Origin: Pseudomonas fortuita | GTDB taxonomy: Bacteria; Pseudomonadota; Gammaproteobacteria; Pseudomonadales; Pseudomonadaceae | Direction: 5' to 3' | Length of the DNA: 64,000 bases | Assembly (NCBI RefSeq): GCF_026898135.2 | Contig: NZ_CP114035.2 | Span: 5,745,501 to 5,809,500, forward strand | Shown: piece by piece, positions 46,171 to 58,583 of the stretch | Layout: every line of letters starts with the position of its first letter | Position numbering within the stretch: the stretch's first letter is position 1 | Made by a program: the position numbers and the translations under genes | Notes under the pieces: generated by a model | Databases searched by the model: none | What the model saw: only the letters and a program-made list of their open reading frames with translations | Told to the model about the DNA's origin: nothing

Positions 46171-47163
46171 ATGAACCTGCGTGCGCAATCAAACCCCGAG
46201 CAACACGAAACATTGGCCGCCTTGTGCAAAGCCAGTGGGGACGCGCTGCGCCTGAACGTATTGCGCGCCCTGGCCAACGACTCGTTCGGCGTGCTGGAGC
46301 TGGCGCAGATCTTCGACATCGGCCAGTCGGGCATGAGCCACCACCTGAAGGTGCTGGCCCAGGCCGAGCTGGTGGCAACGCGCCGCGAAGGCAACGCCAT
46401 CTTCTATCGCCGCGCACTGCCCGACAGCCTGCGCCTGGGCGGTCGGCTGCATGCGGCGCTGCTCGAAGAAGTCGACGAGCTGGCCCTGCCGCCGGCCGTG
46501 CAGGCGCGAATAGCCCAGGTGCAACAACGCCGCGCGGTTACCAGCCAGGATTTCTTCCTGCGCGTGGAAGAGAAGTTTCGCGCACAGCAAGACCTGATCG
46601 CCGGGCTGCCGCAGTACCGCGAAAGCCTGCTGGCGCTGCTCGACAAACTGCATTTCGACCCGGCCGCCAGTGCCCTGGAGGTCGGCCCCGGGGACGGTGG
46701 CTTCCTCCCCGACCTGGCCCGGCGCTTCGCCCGGGTCACCGCGCTGGACAACAGCCCGACCATGCTCGAACTGGCGCGCCAGGTCTGCCAGCGCGAGGGG
46801 CTCGACAACGTGAACCTGCAGTTGGCCGATGCACTGGGTGCAACGGATGTGGCCGCCGACTGCGTTGTGCTGAACATGGTGCTGCACCATTTCAGCGATC
46901 CGGCCCTGGCCTTGCGCCAGCTGGCCAAGCGGGTGAAGGCAGGCGGCAGCCTGCTGGTCACCGAGTTGTGCAGCCATGACCAAGGGTGGGCGCGGGACGC
47001 CTGCGGCGACCTTTGGCTTGGCTTTGAACAGGACGACCTGGCCCGCTGGGCCAACGCTGCCGGGCTGGCCCATGGGGACAGCCTGTACGTGGGCTTGCGT
47101 AACGGTTTCCAGATCCAGGTCCGCCATTTCCAGCGGACGGCTGGCGACATACACCATCGGTAA
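46171..47163 (+). CDS. ArsR-family regulator fused to SAM-dependent methyltransferase
   Basis: 330 residues. Residues about 10-95 form an ArsR winged helix (VLELAQIFDIGQSGMSHHLKVLAQAELV). After a linker, residues 165-310 are a class I methyltransferase fold with ALEVGPGDGGFLPDLARRF as SAM motif I, VTALDNSPTMLELAR, and LNMVLHHFSD. The fused domain probably senses SAM or SAH instead of, or besides, methylating a substrate. The gene ends 18 bases before metK in the same direction, so it likely controls SAM synthesis, comparable in role to the SahR regulators of other proteobacteria. No metal-binding cysteine motif is present in the ArsR part. Confidence 0.85.
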   Translation: MNLRAQSNPEQHETLAALCKASGDALRLNVLRALANDSFGVLELAQIFDIGQSGMSHHLKVLAQAELVATRREGNAIFYRRALPDSLRLGGRLHAALLEEVDELALPPAVQARIAQVQQRRAVTSQDFFLRVEEKFRAQQDLIAGLPQYRESLLALLDKLHFDPAASALEVGPGDGGFLPDLARRFARVTALDNSPTMLELARQVCQREGLDNVNLQLADALGATDVAADCVVLNMVLHHFSDPALALRQLAKRVKAGGSLLVTELCSHDQGWARDACGDLWLGFEQDDLARWANAAGLAHGDSLYVGLRNGFQIQVRHFQRTAGDIHHR

Positions 47164-47181
47164 ATTTCAGGAACCTTCGAG

Positions 47182-48372
47182 ATGAGCGAATACTCCCTTT
47201 TCACCTCCGAGTCCGTGTCCGAAGGGCATCCGGACAAGATCGCCGACCAGATTTCGGACGCCGTCCTTGATGCCATCATCGCCCAGGACAAATATGCCCG
47301 CGTAGCGTGCGAAACCCTGGTCAAGACCGGTGTCGCCATCATTGCCGGCGAAGTCACCACCTCGGCCTGGGTCGACCTGGAAGACCTGGTGCGCAAGGTC
47401 ATCATCGACATCGGCTACAACAGCTCCGACGTCGGCTTCGACGGCGCCACCTGCGCCGTGATGAACATCATCGGCAAGCAGTCTGTGGACATCGCCCAGG
47501 GCGTGGACCGCTCCAAACCTGAAGACCAGGGCGCCGGTGACCAGGGCCTGATGTTCGGTTATGCCAGCAACGAAACCGAAGTACTGATGCCGGCACCGAT
47601 CTGCTTCTCGCACCGTCTGGTTGAGCGCCAGGCCGAAGCGCGCAAGTCCGGCCTGCTGCCGTGGCTGCGCCCGGATGCGAAGTCGCAGGTCACCTGCCGC
47701 TACGAAAACGGCAAGGTGGTCGGTATCGACGCCGTGGTGCTGTCGACCCAGCACAACCCTGAAGTCTCGCAGAAAGACCTGCAAGAAGCCGTGATGGAAC
47801 TGATCGTCAAGCACACCCTGCCTGCCGAGCTGCTGCACAAGGGCACCCAGTACCACATCAACCCGACCGGCAACTTCATCATCGGTGGCCCGGTGGGTGA
47901 CTGTGGCCTGACCGGCCGCAAGATCATCGTCGACTCCTACGGCGGCATGGCCCGCCATGGTGGTGGTGCGTTCTCCGGCAAGGACCCGTCCAAGGTCGAC
48001 CGTTCCGCCGCCTATGCCGGCCGCTACGTAGCCAAGAACATCGTTGCCGCCGGCCTGGCCGAGCGTTGCGAGATCCAGGTGTCGTACGCCATTGGCGTGG
48101 CCCAGCCGACCTCCATCTCGATCAACACCTTCGGTACCGGCAAGGTCTCCGACGACAAGATCATCCAGCTGGTGCGCGAGTGCTTCGACCTGCGTCCGTA
48201 CGCCATCACCACCATGCTCGACCTGCTGCACCCGATGTACCAGGAAACCGCTGCCTACGGCCACTTCGGCCGCGAGCCGCAGCAGAAGACTGTCGGCGAC
48301 GACACCTTCACCACCTTCACCTGGGAGCGCACCGACCGCGCCCAGTCGTTGCGTGACGCTGCCGGCCTGTAA
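47182..48372 (+). CDS. metK: S-adenosylmethionine synthetase
   Basis: 396 residues. Typical motifs: [20 protein letters not shown] at the start, [12 protein letters not shown] for ATP and [19 protein letters not shown] for the phosphate loop. It makes SAM from methionine and ATP. AGGAA lies 9 bases before the ATG. The 18-base gap to the regulator gene leaves no room for a riboswitch, so control must act on the shared transcript or from within the upstream gene. Confidence 0.98.
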   Translation: MSEYSLFTSESVSEGHPDKIADQISDAVLDAIIAQDKYARVACETLVKTGVAIIAGEVTTSAWVDLEDLVRKVIIDIGYNSSDVGFDGATCAVMNIIGKQSVDIAQGVDRSKPEDQGAGDQGLMFGYASNETEVLMPAPICFSHRLVERQAEARKSGLLPWLRPDAKSQVTCRYENGKVVGIDAVVLSTQHNPEVSQKDLQEAVMELIVKHTLPAELLHKGTQYHINPTGNFIIGGPVGDCGLTGRKIIVDSYGGMARHGGGAFSGKDPSKVDRSAAYAGRYVAKNIVAAGLAERCEIQVSYAIGVAQPTSISINTFGTGKVSDDKIIQLVRECFDLRPYAITTMLDLLHPMYQETAAYGHFGREPQQKTVGDDTFTTFTWERTDRAQSLRDAAGL

Positions 48373-48394
48373 GCTTCCTACAGCACCAGGCGAA

Positions 48395-48427
48395 AGCCCC
48401 TGCCGAGCAATCGGCAGGGGCTTTTTT
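48395..48427 (+). terminator. Rho-independent terminator of metK
   Basis: AGCCCCTGCCGA-GCAA-TCGGCAGGGGCT, a perfect 12-bp stem with a GNRA-type loop followed by six T. 22 bases after the stop. Confidence 0.95.
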
Positions 48428-48480
48428 GTGACATATCGGCTGACAATCGCGCGGCGGCAAGCGCCCGCGAACCTGCCTAG

Positions 48481-50217
<1,737 letters not shown>

Positions 50218-50349
50218 TTTTTTACCATTTAGCTCGTAGGAAAAACCCGAGATTCAAGCCGAAAACCTCACCAAGGGTTCCTAAATGGGCAAAACCAAGG
50301 CAGGATTTCCACCAACTTTTGCTGCCCCGCCCCGTTCAGGAGGCTTTTC

Positions 50350-50742
50350 ATGAAACGCATTTCGACTCTTTTCCTGCTCGCATCACTGGGTTTGGCTGCG
50401 GGAGCTGTACAAGCGGCCCAGCCGGACCCAGGCCTGACCGGTTGCGCCGCCAAGCGCAGCGCCATCGAGAACCAGTTGAAAATCGCCCGCGACCACGGCA
50501 ACAGCGACCAGGTCGCAGGGCTGGAGGAAGCACTGCGTGGCGTGGACAACTGCACCGACGCGAGCCTGCGCAAAGAGCGTGAGCAGAAGGTGCTGGATGC
50601 ACGTCACGAAGTGGTGCAGCGGGAAAAAGACCTGAAGAAAGCCGAGAAAAAAGGCGACGCGGAGAAGATCAACAAGCGCAAGGACAAGCTTGCCGAATCG
50701 CGTAAAGAATTGCAGAAAGCGGTAGACGATCTGGATCACTGA
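50350..50742 (+). CDS. DUF1090 (YqjC-like) periplasmic protein
   Basis: 130 residues. Signal peptide about residues 1-22 (ending GAVQA), then TGCAAKRSAIENQL and a long charged helix rich in Lys and Glu (QREKDLKKAEKKGDAEKINKRK cut short here) that should form a coiled coil. Two cysteines near residues 32 and 61 may pair. This is the DUF1090 family, of unknown function and periplasmic. AGGAG lies 8 bases before the ATG. Confidence 0.85.
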   Translation: MKRISTLFLLASLGLAAGAVQAAQPDPGLTGCAAKRSAIENQLKIARDHGNSDQVAGLEEALRGVDNCTDASLRKEREQKVLDARHEVVQREKDLKKAEKKGDAEKINKRKDKLAESRKELQKAVDDLDH

Positions 50743-50763
50743 CAGCGATTTGCGTTGCCCTTA

Positions 50764-50860
50764 CTGGCCTCATCGCCGGCAAGCCAGCTCCCACAGGTAT
50801 CACACTGCCCTCAATTACTGCGCAGTACCTGTGGGGGCTGGCTTGCCGGCGATGAGGCCA
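50764..50860. repeat. REP pair (inverted)
   Basis: TGGCCTCATCGCCGGCAAGC with CAGCTCCCACAGG on the left and its inverted counterpart on the right, between convergent genes. Same type as at 14812-14915. Confidence 0.88.
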
Positions 50861-50870
50861 CAGCAGGTCA

Positions 50871-51317
50871 TCAATGATTACGAAACTCGGTATGGCACGC
50901 CTTGCACGCCGCTTCGACCTTGTCCATCGGCGCTTTCAGCTGTGCAGCGTCCAGCGGCTGGCTGCGGCTGACATCGACCAGCTCGCCCGTAACGCTTTCC
51001 AGCTGCCGGGCCAGTTCATGAAAGCGCGCCTGGCGCTCCCATACCGCTGCGCGCGCGGCGCTATCACCGCCATCGCGTACCTCGGGGAAGTGCTGCCAGG
51101 GCTGGTGCGAAAGGCTGTCCAGCTTCAGCGCGCCATCGGCAAACTTCAGCCCGTCGAACGGCAGCCGGCCACGCAGCATACCGCCCAAGTCTTCGCTGGT
51201 CTTGAGCATGTCCTTGAAGATTACCTTGCGCTTGCCCAGCGGCGAGTTCGGGTCAACCCGGTCGCAACCGCTCAGGGCCAGGGCTGCCAGCAGAACAACG
51301 GTCAATCGCTTCAACAT
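50871..51317 (-). CDS. Cytochrome c556-like lipoprotein
   Basis: 148 residues. Lipoprotein signal with lipobox LSGC, then a four-helix domain ending with CKACHTEFR, the single CxxCH haem site at the C-terminus that marks the cytochrome c'/c556 class. It would bind one haem in the periplasm, attached to a membrane; its partner is unknown. The start is the ATG giving MLKRLTVV; a GTG three codons earlier is possible. Confidence 0.85.
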   Translation of the reverse strand: MLKRLTVVLLAALALSGCDRVDPNSPLGKRKVIFKDMLKTSEDLGGMLRGRLPFDGLKFADGALKLDSLSHQPWQHFPEVRDGGDSAARAAVWERQARFHELARQLESVTGELVDVSRSQPLDAAQLKAPMDKVEAACKACHTEFRNH

Positions 51318-51436
51318 CACGCTCACTTCGGCCTACGCAAATGGGCGGCCAGTATCGCCGTCCAAGGGCCAAACACCAATAGCCACATAAAAAACAGGGG
51401 CGAATCTTCATGTTCGCCCATGACAGGAATGCACAC

Positions 51437-52588
51437 ATGACATCTGCCTTGCGCCACCTGGCCTGGACACTTCCGGTGCTGGCGTTGCTGGCCGGCTGCA
51501 ACGGCGGCGAGACCGCCAAGCCCGAGCCCCACGCCATCGCCACTTATGCTCCGGCCACATTCAAAGACCTGCCCGCAGTCAGCGACGAAGACCTGCTGGC
51601 CGGTTTCTACGCCTGGCGCAACGGCTGTGAGAAACTCAAGCGCGACCCAGTGTGGGCCGCCACCTGCGAAGCGGCCGGCAACGCCACGGCGAGCGCCGCC
51701 CAGGTACGTACATTCCTTGAACAGAACCTGCAGGTATACGGCCTGCGCTCCGCCGAGAACAAGGCCAACGGCCTGATTACCGGCTACTACGAGCCGGTCT
51801 ACCCCGGCAGCCTGAGCCAGTCAGCGACCAACCATGTGGCGGTCTACGGCATTCCTGATGACATGATCGTGGTCGACCTTGCCAGCGTGTACCCCGAACT
51901 CAAGGGTAAACGCCTGCGCGGCCGGCTTGATGGCCGGGTGCTCAAGCCATACGACACTGCCGAAGTGATCAACCGTAACGGCGTCAAGGCACCGGTGCTG
52001 GCCTGGCTGACCGACCCGATGGACCTGCAATTCCTGCAGATCCAGGGTTCTGGGCGGGTACAACTGGAAGACGGCCGTCAGCTGCGCCTGGGCTACGCCG
52101 ATCAGAACGGCCACCCCTACCGGCCGATCGGCCGCTGGCTGGTGGAGCAGGGTCAGTTGAAAAAAGAAGACGTGAGCATGGGTGCCATTCATGCCTGGGC
52201 CCAGGCCAATCCGCAGCGAGTACCGGAACTGCTGGCCAGCAACCCCAGCTATGTGTTCTTCAGCACCCGCCCGGACAGTAACGAAGGCCCGCGCGGTTCG
52301 TTGAACGTACCGCTGACAGCGGGCTACAGCGTGGCCATCGACCGCAAGGTGATTCCGCTGGGCAGCCTGTTGTGGCTTTCCACCACGCGCCCGGACGGCT
52401 CGCCAGTGGTGCGCCCGGTGGGTGCGCAGGACACGGGAGGGGCGATTGCGGGTGAAGTGCGCGCCGACCTGTTCTGGGGCACCGGGCCGGAAGCCGGCGA
52501 GCTGGCGGGGAACATGAAGCAGCAGGGGCAGATCTGGATGCTCTGGCCTAAAGGCCAGCCACTACCTGAGGTACCTAAGGTCCTTTGA
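51437..52588 (+). CDS. mltA: Membrane-bound lytic transglycosylase A
   Basis: 383 residues. Lipobox LAGC about residue 20 places it in the outer membrane. The family motifs GLITGYYEPVYPGSL, QIQGSGRVQLEDG and AQDTGGAI are present; the Asp332 of the last is the catalytic acid. It cleaves glycan strands of peptidoglycan to anhydromuropeptides. AGGA precedes the ATG by 9 bases; the open frame begins 9 codons earlier without a site. Confidence 0.95.
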   Translation: MTSALRHLAWTLPVLALLAGCNGGETAKPEPHAIATYAPATFKDLPAVSDEDLLAGFYAWRNGCEKLKRDPVWAATCEAAGNATASAAQVRTFLEQNLQVYGLRSAENKANGLITGYYEPVYPGSLSQSATNHVAVYGIPDDMIVVDLASVYPELKGKRLRGRLDGRVLKPYDTAEVINRNGVKAPVLAWLTDPMDLQFLQIQGSGRVQLEDGRQLRLGYADQNGHPYRPIGRWLVEQGQLKKEDVSMGAIHAWAQANPQRVPELLASNPSYVFFSTRPDSNEGPRGSLNVPLTAGYSVAIDRKVIPLGSLLWLSTTRPDGSPVVRPVGAQDTGGAIAGEVRADLFWGTGPEAGELAGNMKQQGQIWMLWPKGQPLPEVPKVL

Positions 52589-52637
52589 TCGGCGGTGAAT
52601 TCTTCGCGGGCTCGCCCGCGAAGCAGGCAACGCGGTT

Positions 52638-53024
52638 TCAGATGGAAACCACGAAGAACGACACGATAATTGCCAACCCGGCAAACCACACCAGCGAGCG
52701 CAAGGCCGCCCAATCGGCCAGGTAGCAGATGATGTAAAGCAAGCGGCTGGTGATGTACATCACCCCCAGCACATCCTGCGTCACCTGCTCGGCATTGCCG
52801 ACAATATCCGCCACCAGTACCGCAGCAGCAAACGCCGGGAACGCCTCGTAGCCATTCTGCTGCGCCGCATGGGCCCGCCGCGGCAAGCCCGACAAGGTAT
52901 CAAGGAAAGCGCGCGGGTCGTGATTGTCCTTGAGGCCAAACCGGCCGCTGGCCACTTTGGCGATCAAGGCACACAGCGGGTTCAGCATCAGCGCGATCAG
53001 GATGCACCACAGGGCAACGGTCAT
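52638..53024 (-). CDS. MAPEG family membrane protein
   Basis: 128 residues with four transmembrane helices. NHDPRAFLDTLSGLPRRAHAAQQNGYEAFPAFAAAVL is the MAPEG core with the glutathione-binding Arg/Asn residues. Bacterial members are glutathione-dependent or of unknown function. AAGGAGT precedes the ATG. It follows the EamA gene after 27 bases on the same strand. Confidence 0.88.
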   Translation of the reverse strand: MTVALWCILIALMLNPLCALIAKVASGRFGLKDNHDPRAFLDTLSGLPRRAHAAQQNGYEAFPAFAAAVLVADIVGNAEQVTQDVLGVMYITSRLLYIICYLADWAALRSLVWFAGLAIIVSFFVVSI

Positions 53025-53051
53025 GCTCAGGACTCCTTGTTCGAAAATAGG

Positions 53052-53885
53052 TTAGAGCTTCATCACCAGCATGCCTGCAAGGACCAGCCCGCAAGCTAGG
53101 AGTCTTGGCCCGCCAAAAGGTTCTTTGAGGTAACGCATACCCAGCAACACCACCAGGATCACGCTCAACTCCCGCAACGCAGCCGCCTCGGCCACCGACC
53201 CCAGGTGCATGGCCCACAACACCAGCGCATAACTGAACAACACGCAGAGCCCTACCGCCAGGCCCAGGCGCCATTGCGTTCGCCAGAACAGGGCGAACGG
53301 AGCCCGCCGCGCCACCCCGGCCAGCAGCGGGAATTGCCAGGCACTGAGCAGAGTCAGCCACACCAGGTAATCCCACGGTTTGCCCCATAAGCGCACCGCC
53401 TGGCCGTCAAACCAGGTGTAACAGCCGATGCACAGACCGATCAGGGCGACCACCGGCAGCATCGACCAGGGCAGCCGGTCACCGCCACCGCCCTGCCATA
53501 ACAGGCAAGCCATGCCACAAGGGATCAGCAAGATGCCGATGATCTGCTGCTGGCTAAGCGACTCCCCGGCAAAGGCCAAGGTCAAGCCCAGCACCACTAA
53601 CGGTGACAGCCCGCGCATCAGAGGATAGACCAGCCCCAGGTCGCCCACGCGGTAGGCCTTGATCAGCAGATAGCGGTACAGCTGCTCGGCCAGCGCCGAG
53701 GCAACCAACCAGGGCCATATTTCCGCCGGCGGCACATCGACGAAGGCGACCGCCAGCACCGCGAACACCAGGGCCACCGTGTCCATGCTGGCGATCACCA
53801 GCAAGCGCTCGCCGCTGAATTTGATCAGGGTATTCCAGGTCGCATGCAGCAGGGCGGCGACCAGCACCAGGGATGTTGCCAACAC
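53052..53885 (-). CDS. EamA/DMT family transporter
   Basis: 277 residues with ten predicted transmembrane helices in two EamA repeats. It opens GTG-TTG (MLATSLVLVAALLHATWNTLIKFSG), typical of the drug/metabolite transporter family. It probably exports a small metabolite. AAGGA lies 9 bases before the GTG. The substrate cannot be told. Confidence 0.85.
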   Translation of the reverse strand: MLATSLVLVAALLHATWNTLIKFSGERLLVIASMDTVALVFAVLAVAFVDVPPAEIWPWLVASALAEQLYRYLLIKAYRVGDLGLVYPLMRGLSPLVVLGLTLAFAGESLSQQQIIGILLIPCGMACLLWQGGGGDRLPWSMLPVVALIGLCIGCYTWFDGQAVRLWGKPWDYLVWLTLLSAWQFPLLAGVARRAPFALFWRTQWRLGLAVGLCVLFSYALVLWAMHLGSVAEAAALRELSVILVVLLGMRYLKEPFGGPRLLACGLVLAGMLVMKL

Positions 53886-54078
53886 GCCTTCTTATCCTTA
53901 ATGGCTTTTTTATTGCTGTGAATATATAGCGTTCAGGGGCCGCTGTGCGGCCCCCTTACATGGGAACGATTGGAACGAATCCGGTCAAAGCTTGTGTCCC
54001 GAACCCCGTGCCAGGTCATCAAAGAACTGCCCGAGCCATTCGGGTAACGACTTGGAAGCCACTGTCACAGGATTCGGG

Positions 54079-55314
54079 ATGCTTGAATTAGTTGCCGCGT
54101 TTATCTGCCTCACCACCCTCCTCACCTATGTAAATTACCGTTTCATCGGCCTGCCGCCCGCCATCGGTGTGATGGTCACGGCACTGCTGTTCTCCCTGAT
54201 ACTGCAGGGCCTTAGCCTGATCGGCTTCCCTGGCCTGGAAGAGCGCGTCGAAGGGCTGATGAACCAGATCGATTTCAACGACCTGTTGATGCACTGGATG
54301 CTGGCGTTCCTGCTGTTTGCCGGCGCCTTGCACGTGAACCTCAGCGATTTGCGCAGTTACCGCTGGCCGATCGGGTTGCTCGCAACGATTGGGGTGCTGA
54401 TCGCCACCGTGGTCATCGGCTACCTGTCGCACTGGGTATTCGCGATGTTTGGCTGGCAAGTGCCGCTGATCTACTGCCTGCTGTTCGGTGCGCTCATCTC
54501 GCCCACCGACCCGATTGCCGTGCTGGGCGCGCTGCGTACCGCCAACGCCTCCAAACCGCTCAAAACCACCATCGTCGGCGAGTCGCTGTTCAACGACGGC
54601 ACTGCGGTAGTGGTGTTCACCGTGTTGCTGGGCATCATCCAGCTGGGTGAAACGCCGAGCATGACCGACACGGCGATCCTGTTCGCCCGCGAGGCCATCG
54701 GTGGCGTGGTGTTTGGTGGCCTGATCGGCTACGCCACCTACCGCATGATCAAGAGCATCGAGCAGTACCAGGTGGAAGTCATGCTGACCCTGGCGCTGGT
54801 CATCGGTGGCTCGGCCATGTGCTACGAGCTACACGTTTCGGCGCCGATCGCCATGGTGGTGGCCGGCCTGATCATCGGCAACCTGGGACGCAACCTGGCG
54901 ATGAACGACATGACCCGTCGCTACATGGACGGTTTCTGGGAGCTGATCGATGACATGCTCAATGCCCTGCTGTTCGCACTGATCGGCCTGGAGCTGTTGC
55001 TGCTGCCGTTCAACTGGATGCACCTGGCGGCCGGCAGCGTGCTGGCGCTGGCGGTGCTGCTGTCGAGGCTACTGACCGTGGCCCCGGCCATCGTCCTGCT
55101 GCGCCGCTGGCGCCCGGTGCCCAAAGGCACGGTGCGGGTGCTGACCTGGGGTGGCCTGCGTGGCGGGGTGTCGGTGGCCCTGGCGCTGTCGCTGCCACTG
55201 GGCGAGGAGCGTGACCTGCTGCTGTCGATCACCTACATCGTGGTGTTGTCGTCGATCCTGGTGCAGGGCTTGAGCATCGGGCGAGTGGTGCGCAAGGTCA
55301 GCGCCCAGCCTTGA
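54079..55314 (+). CDS. NhaP-type cation/proton antiporter
   Basis: 411 residues with about twelve transmembrane helices. SPTDPIAVLGALRTA and VGESLFNDGTAVVVF are the CPA1 signature regions, holding the ion-binding aspartates, and RGGVSVALALSLP lies in the late helices. It exchanges Na+ or K+ for H+. The ATG follows CAGGATTCGGG; an open frame of 29 codons upstream has no site. A GGGGCCGC / GCGGCCCC hairpin lies before it at about 53937. Confidence 0.9.
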   Translation: MLELVAAFICLTTLLTYVNYRFIGLPPAIGVMVTALLFSLILQGLSLIGFPGLEERVEGLMNQIDFNDLLMHWMLAFLLFAGALHVNLSDLRSYRWPIGLLATIGVLIATVVIGYLSHWVFAMFGWQVPLIYCLLFGALISPTDPIAVLGALRTANASKPLKTTIVGESLFNDGTAVVVFTVLLGIIQLGETPSMTDTAILFAREAIGGVVFGGLIGYATYRMIKSIEQYQVEVMLTLALVIGGSAMCYELHVSAPIAMVVAGLIIGNLGRNLAMNDMTRRYMDGFWELIDDMLNALLFALIGLELLLLPFNWMHLAAGSVLALAVLLSRLLTVAPAIVLLRRWRPVPKGTVRVLTWGGLRGGVSVALALSLPLGEERDLLLSITYIVVLSSILVQGLSIGRVVRKVSAQP

Positions 55315-55320
55315 GATTGC

Positions 55321-55425
55321 CGGGGCCGCTTTGCGGCCACTCACGGCACAAGGCCGCTCCCACAGCGAGAATGCGACTTCCTGTGGGCGCGGCCTTGTGT
55401 CGCGATGGGCTGCGGAGCAGCCCCA
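55321..55425. repeat. REP pair (inverted)
   Basis: CACAAGGCCGCTCCCACAG and its inverted partner GTGGGCGCGGCCTTGTG with outer GGGGCCGC and GCAGCCCC, between convergent antiporter and thioesterase genes. Confidence 0.85.
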
Positions 55426-55430
55426 GAAAA

Positions 55431-55832
55431 TCACTCGACTGCCGAATCCGGGAACTGGTCCTGGACATACTTGATCTCGGTGCGCCCGTGCGCTGCCGGC
55501 AAGCCGTCGTCACCGAGGTTGACGAACACCATCTTGTCGACGGTAAGAATGCTCTTGCGGGTGATCTTGTTGCGCACTTCGCACTTGAGGGTGATCGACG
55601 TGCGGCCGAATTCGGTGGCAGTAATGCCCAGTTCGATGATGTCACCCTGACGCGAAGCACTGACGAAGTTGATTTCGGAAATGTACTTGGTCACTACACG
55701 CTGGTTGCCCAGCTGGACGATGGCGTAGATGGCCGCCTCTTCGTCGATCCAGCGCAACAGGCTGCCACCGAACAGGGTGCCATTAGGGTTGAGGTCTTCG
55801 GGTTTAACCCACTTGCGGGTGTGAAAGTTCAT
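55431..55832 (-). CDS. Acyl-CoA thioesterase (hotdog fold, YciA-like)
   Basis: 133 residues. NPNGTLFGGSLLRWIDEEAAIYA contains the hotdog helix with the catalytic Asp, followed by VSASRQGDIIELG and VNLGDDGLP. The family hydrolyses acyl-CoA to CoA and free acid. AGGAG precedes the ATG by 5 bases. It stands alone and diverges from the ahcY promoter. Confidence 0.9.
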   Translation of the reverse strand: MNFHTRKWVKPEDLNPNGTLFGGSLLRWIDEEAAIYAIVQLGNQRVVTKYISEINFVSASRQGDIIELGITATEFGRTSITLKCEVRNKITRKSILTVDKMVFVNLGDDGLPAAHGRTEIKYVQDQFPDSAVE

Positions 55833-55935
55833 CTTTGCTCCTGACCTGCTTGGCTAACGTGTAGCAATGATGGCAGAGCGGCTGCCTTCGCTCCATTGAA
55901 CATCGACTATCGTCGCGATTAATCGACGGAAAACC

Positions 55936-55964
55936 TTGGGCAAGCTGCCGGGGGCGGCTATAAT
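55936..55964 (+). promoter_or_regulatory. Promoter of the ahcY-metF transcript
   Basis: TTGGGC (55936-55941) and a perfect TATAAT (55959-55964) are spaced by 17 bases. The start of transcription should be near 55971, about 40 bases before the riboswitch. Confidence 0.8.
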
Positions 55965-56011
55965 CTGCGCCGCTTCACATGGTTGCCCACAGCGGTGCCA
56001 TGCCCGCCACC

Positions 56012-57537
<1,526 letters not shown>

Positions 57538-57645
57538 GTAGTCGCAGGCAACGCTTCGCAACGATGCCCAAGCCAGGCCGGCCCACACCGCCCTGGCTTT
57601 TACTTGCAACCTGCCGCTTGAAGCAGGCTGCTTGAGGAACGAGTG

Positions 57646-58491
57646 ATGTCACAAGAACGCCGCTACAGTTTCGAGTTCTTCCCGACCAAGACCGACGCCG
57701 GTCACGAAAAGCTGATGGGCGTCGCTCGCCAGCTGGCCACCTACAACCCGGACTTCTTCTCCTGCACCTACGGTGCCGGTGGCTCGACCCGCGACCGCAC
57801 GCTGAACACCGTGCTGCAGCTGGAGAGCGAAGTGAAGGTACCGGCCGCACCGCACCTGTCGTGCGTGGGCGACTCCAAGGACGACCTGCGCGCCTTGCTG
57901 GCGGAATACAAGGCTGCCGGCATCAAGCGCATCGTCGCCCTGCGTGGCGACCTGCCCTCCGGCATGGGCATGGCCAGTGGTGAACTGCGCTACGCCAGCG
58001 ACCTGGTCGAGTTCATTCGCCAGGAAACCGCTGACCACTTTCACCTGGAAGTGGCCGCCTACCCCGAAATGCACCCGCAGGCTCGTAATTTTGAAACCGA
58101 CCTGGCCAACTTCGTGCACAAGGTCAAGGCGGGCGCCGACAGCGCCATCACCCAGTACTTCTTCAACGCCGACAGCTACTTCTACTTCGTCGAGCGCGCA
58201 CAGAAGCTGGGCGTGGACATCCCGGTGGTACCCGGCATCATGCCGATCACCAACTACAGCAAGCTGGCGCGCTTCTCCGACGCCTGTGGCGCCGAAATCC
58301 CGCGCTGGATCCGCAAGCAGCTGGAAGCCTATGCCGACGACACCGCCAGCATCCAGGCATTCGGCGAAGAAGTGATTACCCGCATGTGCGAACAGCTGCT
58401 GCAAGGCGGCGCACCGGGCCTGCACTTCTACACGTTGAACCAGGCCGACCCAAGCCTGGCGATCTGGAACAACCTGAAGCTGCCGCGCTGA
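57646..58491 (+). CDS. metF: Methylenetetrahydrofolate reductase
   Basis: 281 residues. SFEFFPTKTDAGHEKL at the start and SCTYGAGGSTRDRT hold the FAD and folate-binding residues; KVKAGADSAITQYFFNAD is the family middle motif. It makes 5-methyl-tetrahydrofolate, the methyl donor for homocysteine produced by AhcY. The start ATG follows GAGGAAC; an in-frame GTG one codon earlier exists. No promoter is seen in the 108-base gap after ahcY. Confidence 0.97.
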   Translation: MSQERRYSFEFFPTKTDAGHEKLMGVARQLATYNPDFFSCTYGAGGSTRDRTLNTVLQLESEVKVPAAPHLSCVGDSKDDLRALLAEYKAAGIKRIVALRGDLPSGMGMASGELRYASDLVEFIRQETADHFHLEVAAYPEMHPQARNFETDLANFVHKVKAGADSAITQYFFNADSYFYFVERAQKLGVDIPVVPGIMPITNYSKLARFSDACGAEIPRWIRKQLEAYADDTASIQAFGEEVITRMCEQLLQGGAPGLHFYTLNQADPSLAIWNNLKLPR

Positions 58492-58516
58492 AACTTTTTG
58501 GCAAAGTCTGCTTAAG

Positions 58517-58559
58517 AAATGATTAAGGCTTTGGTCATAGACTAAAGCCTTAATCATTT
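58517..58559 (+). terminator. Terminator after metF, 16-bp stem
   Basis: Arms 58517-58532 and 58544-58559 (AAATGATTAAGGCTTT and its complement) are exact, with an 11-base loop. It ends in TTTT. AT-rich for a terminator in this genome, but placed 25 bases after the stop. Confidence 0.8.
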
Positions 58560-58583
58560 TCGGGTATACAGGTCTTGCCAGCC

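Noticed and set aside
47164..47181. SAM riboswitch before metK
   Set aside because: Only 18 bases separate the regulator gene from metK; no riboswitch fits there.
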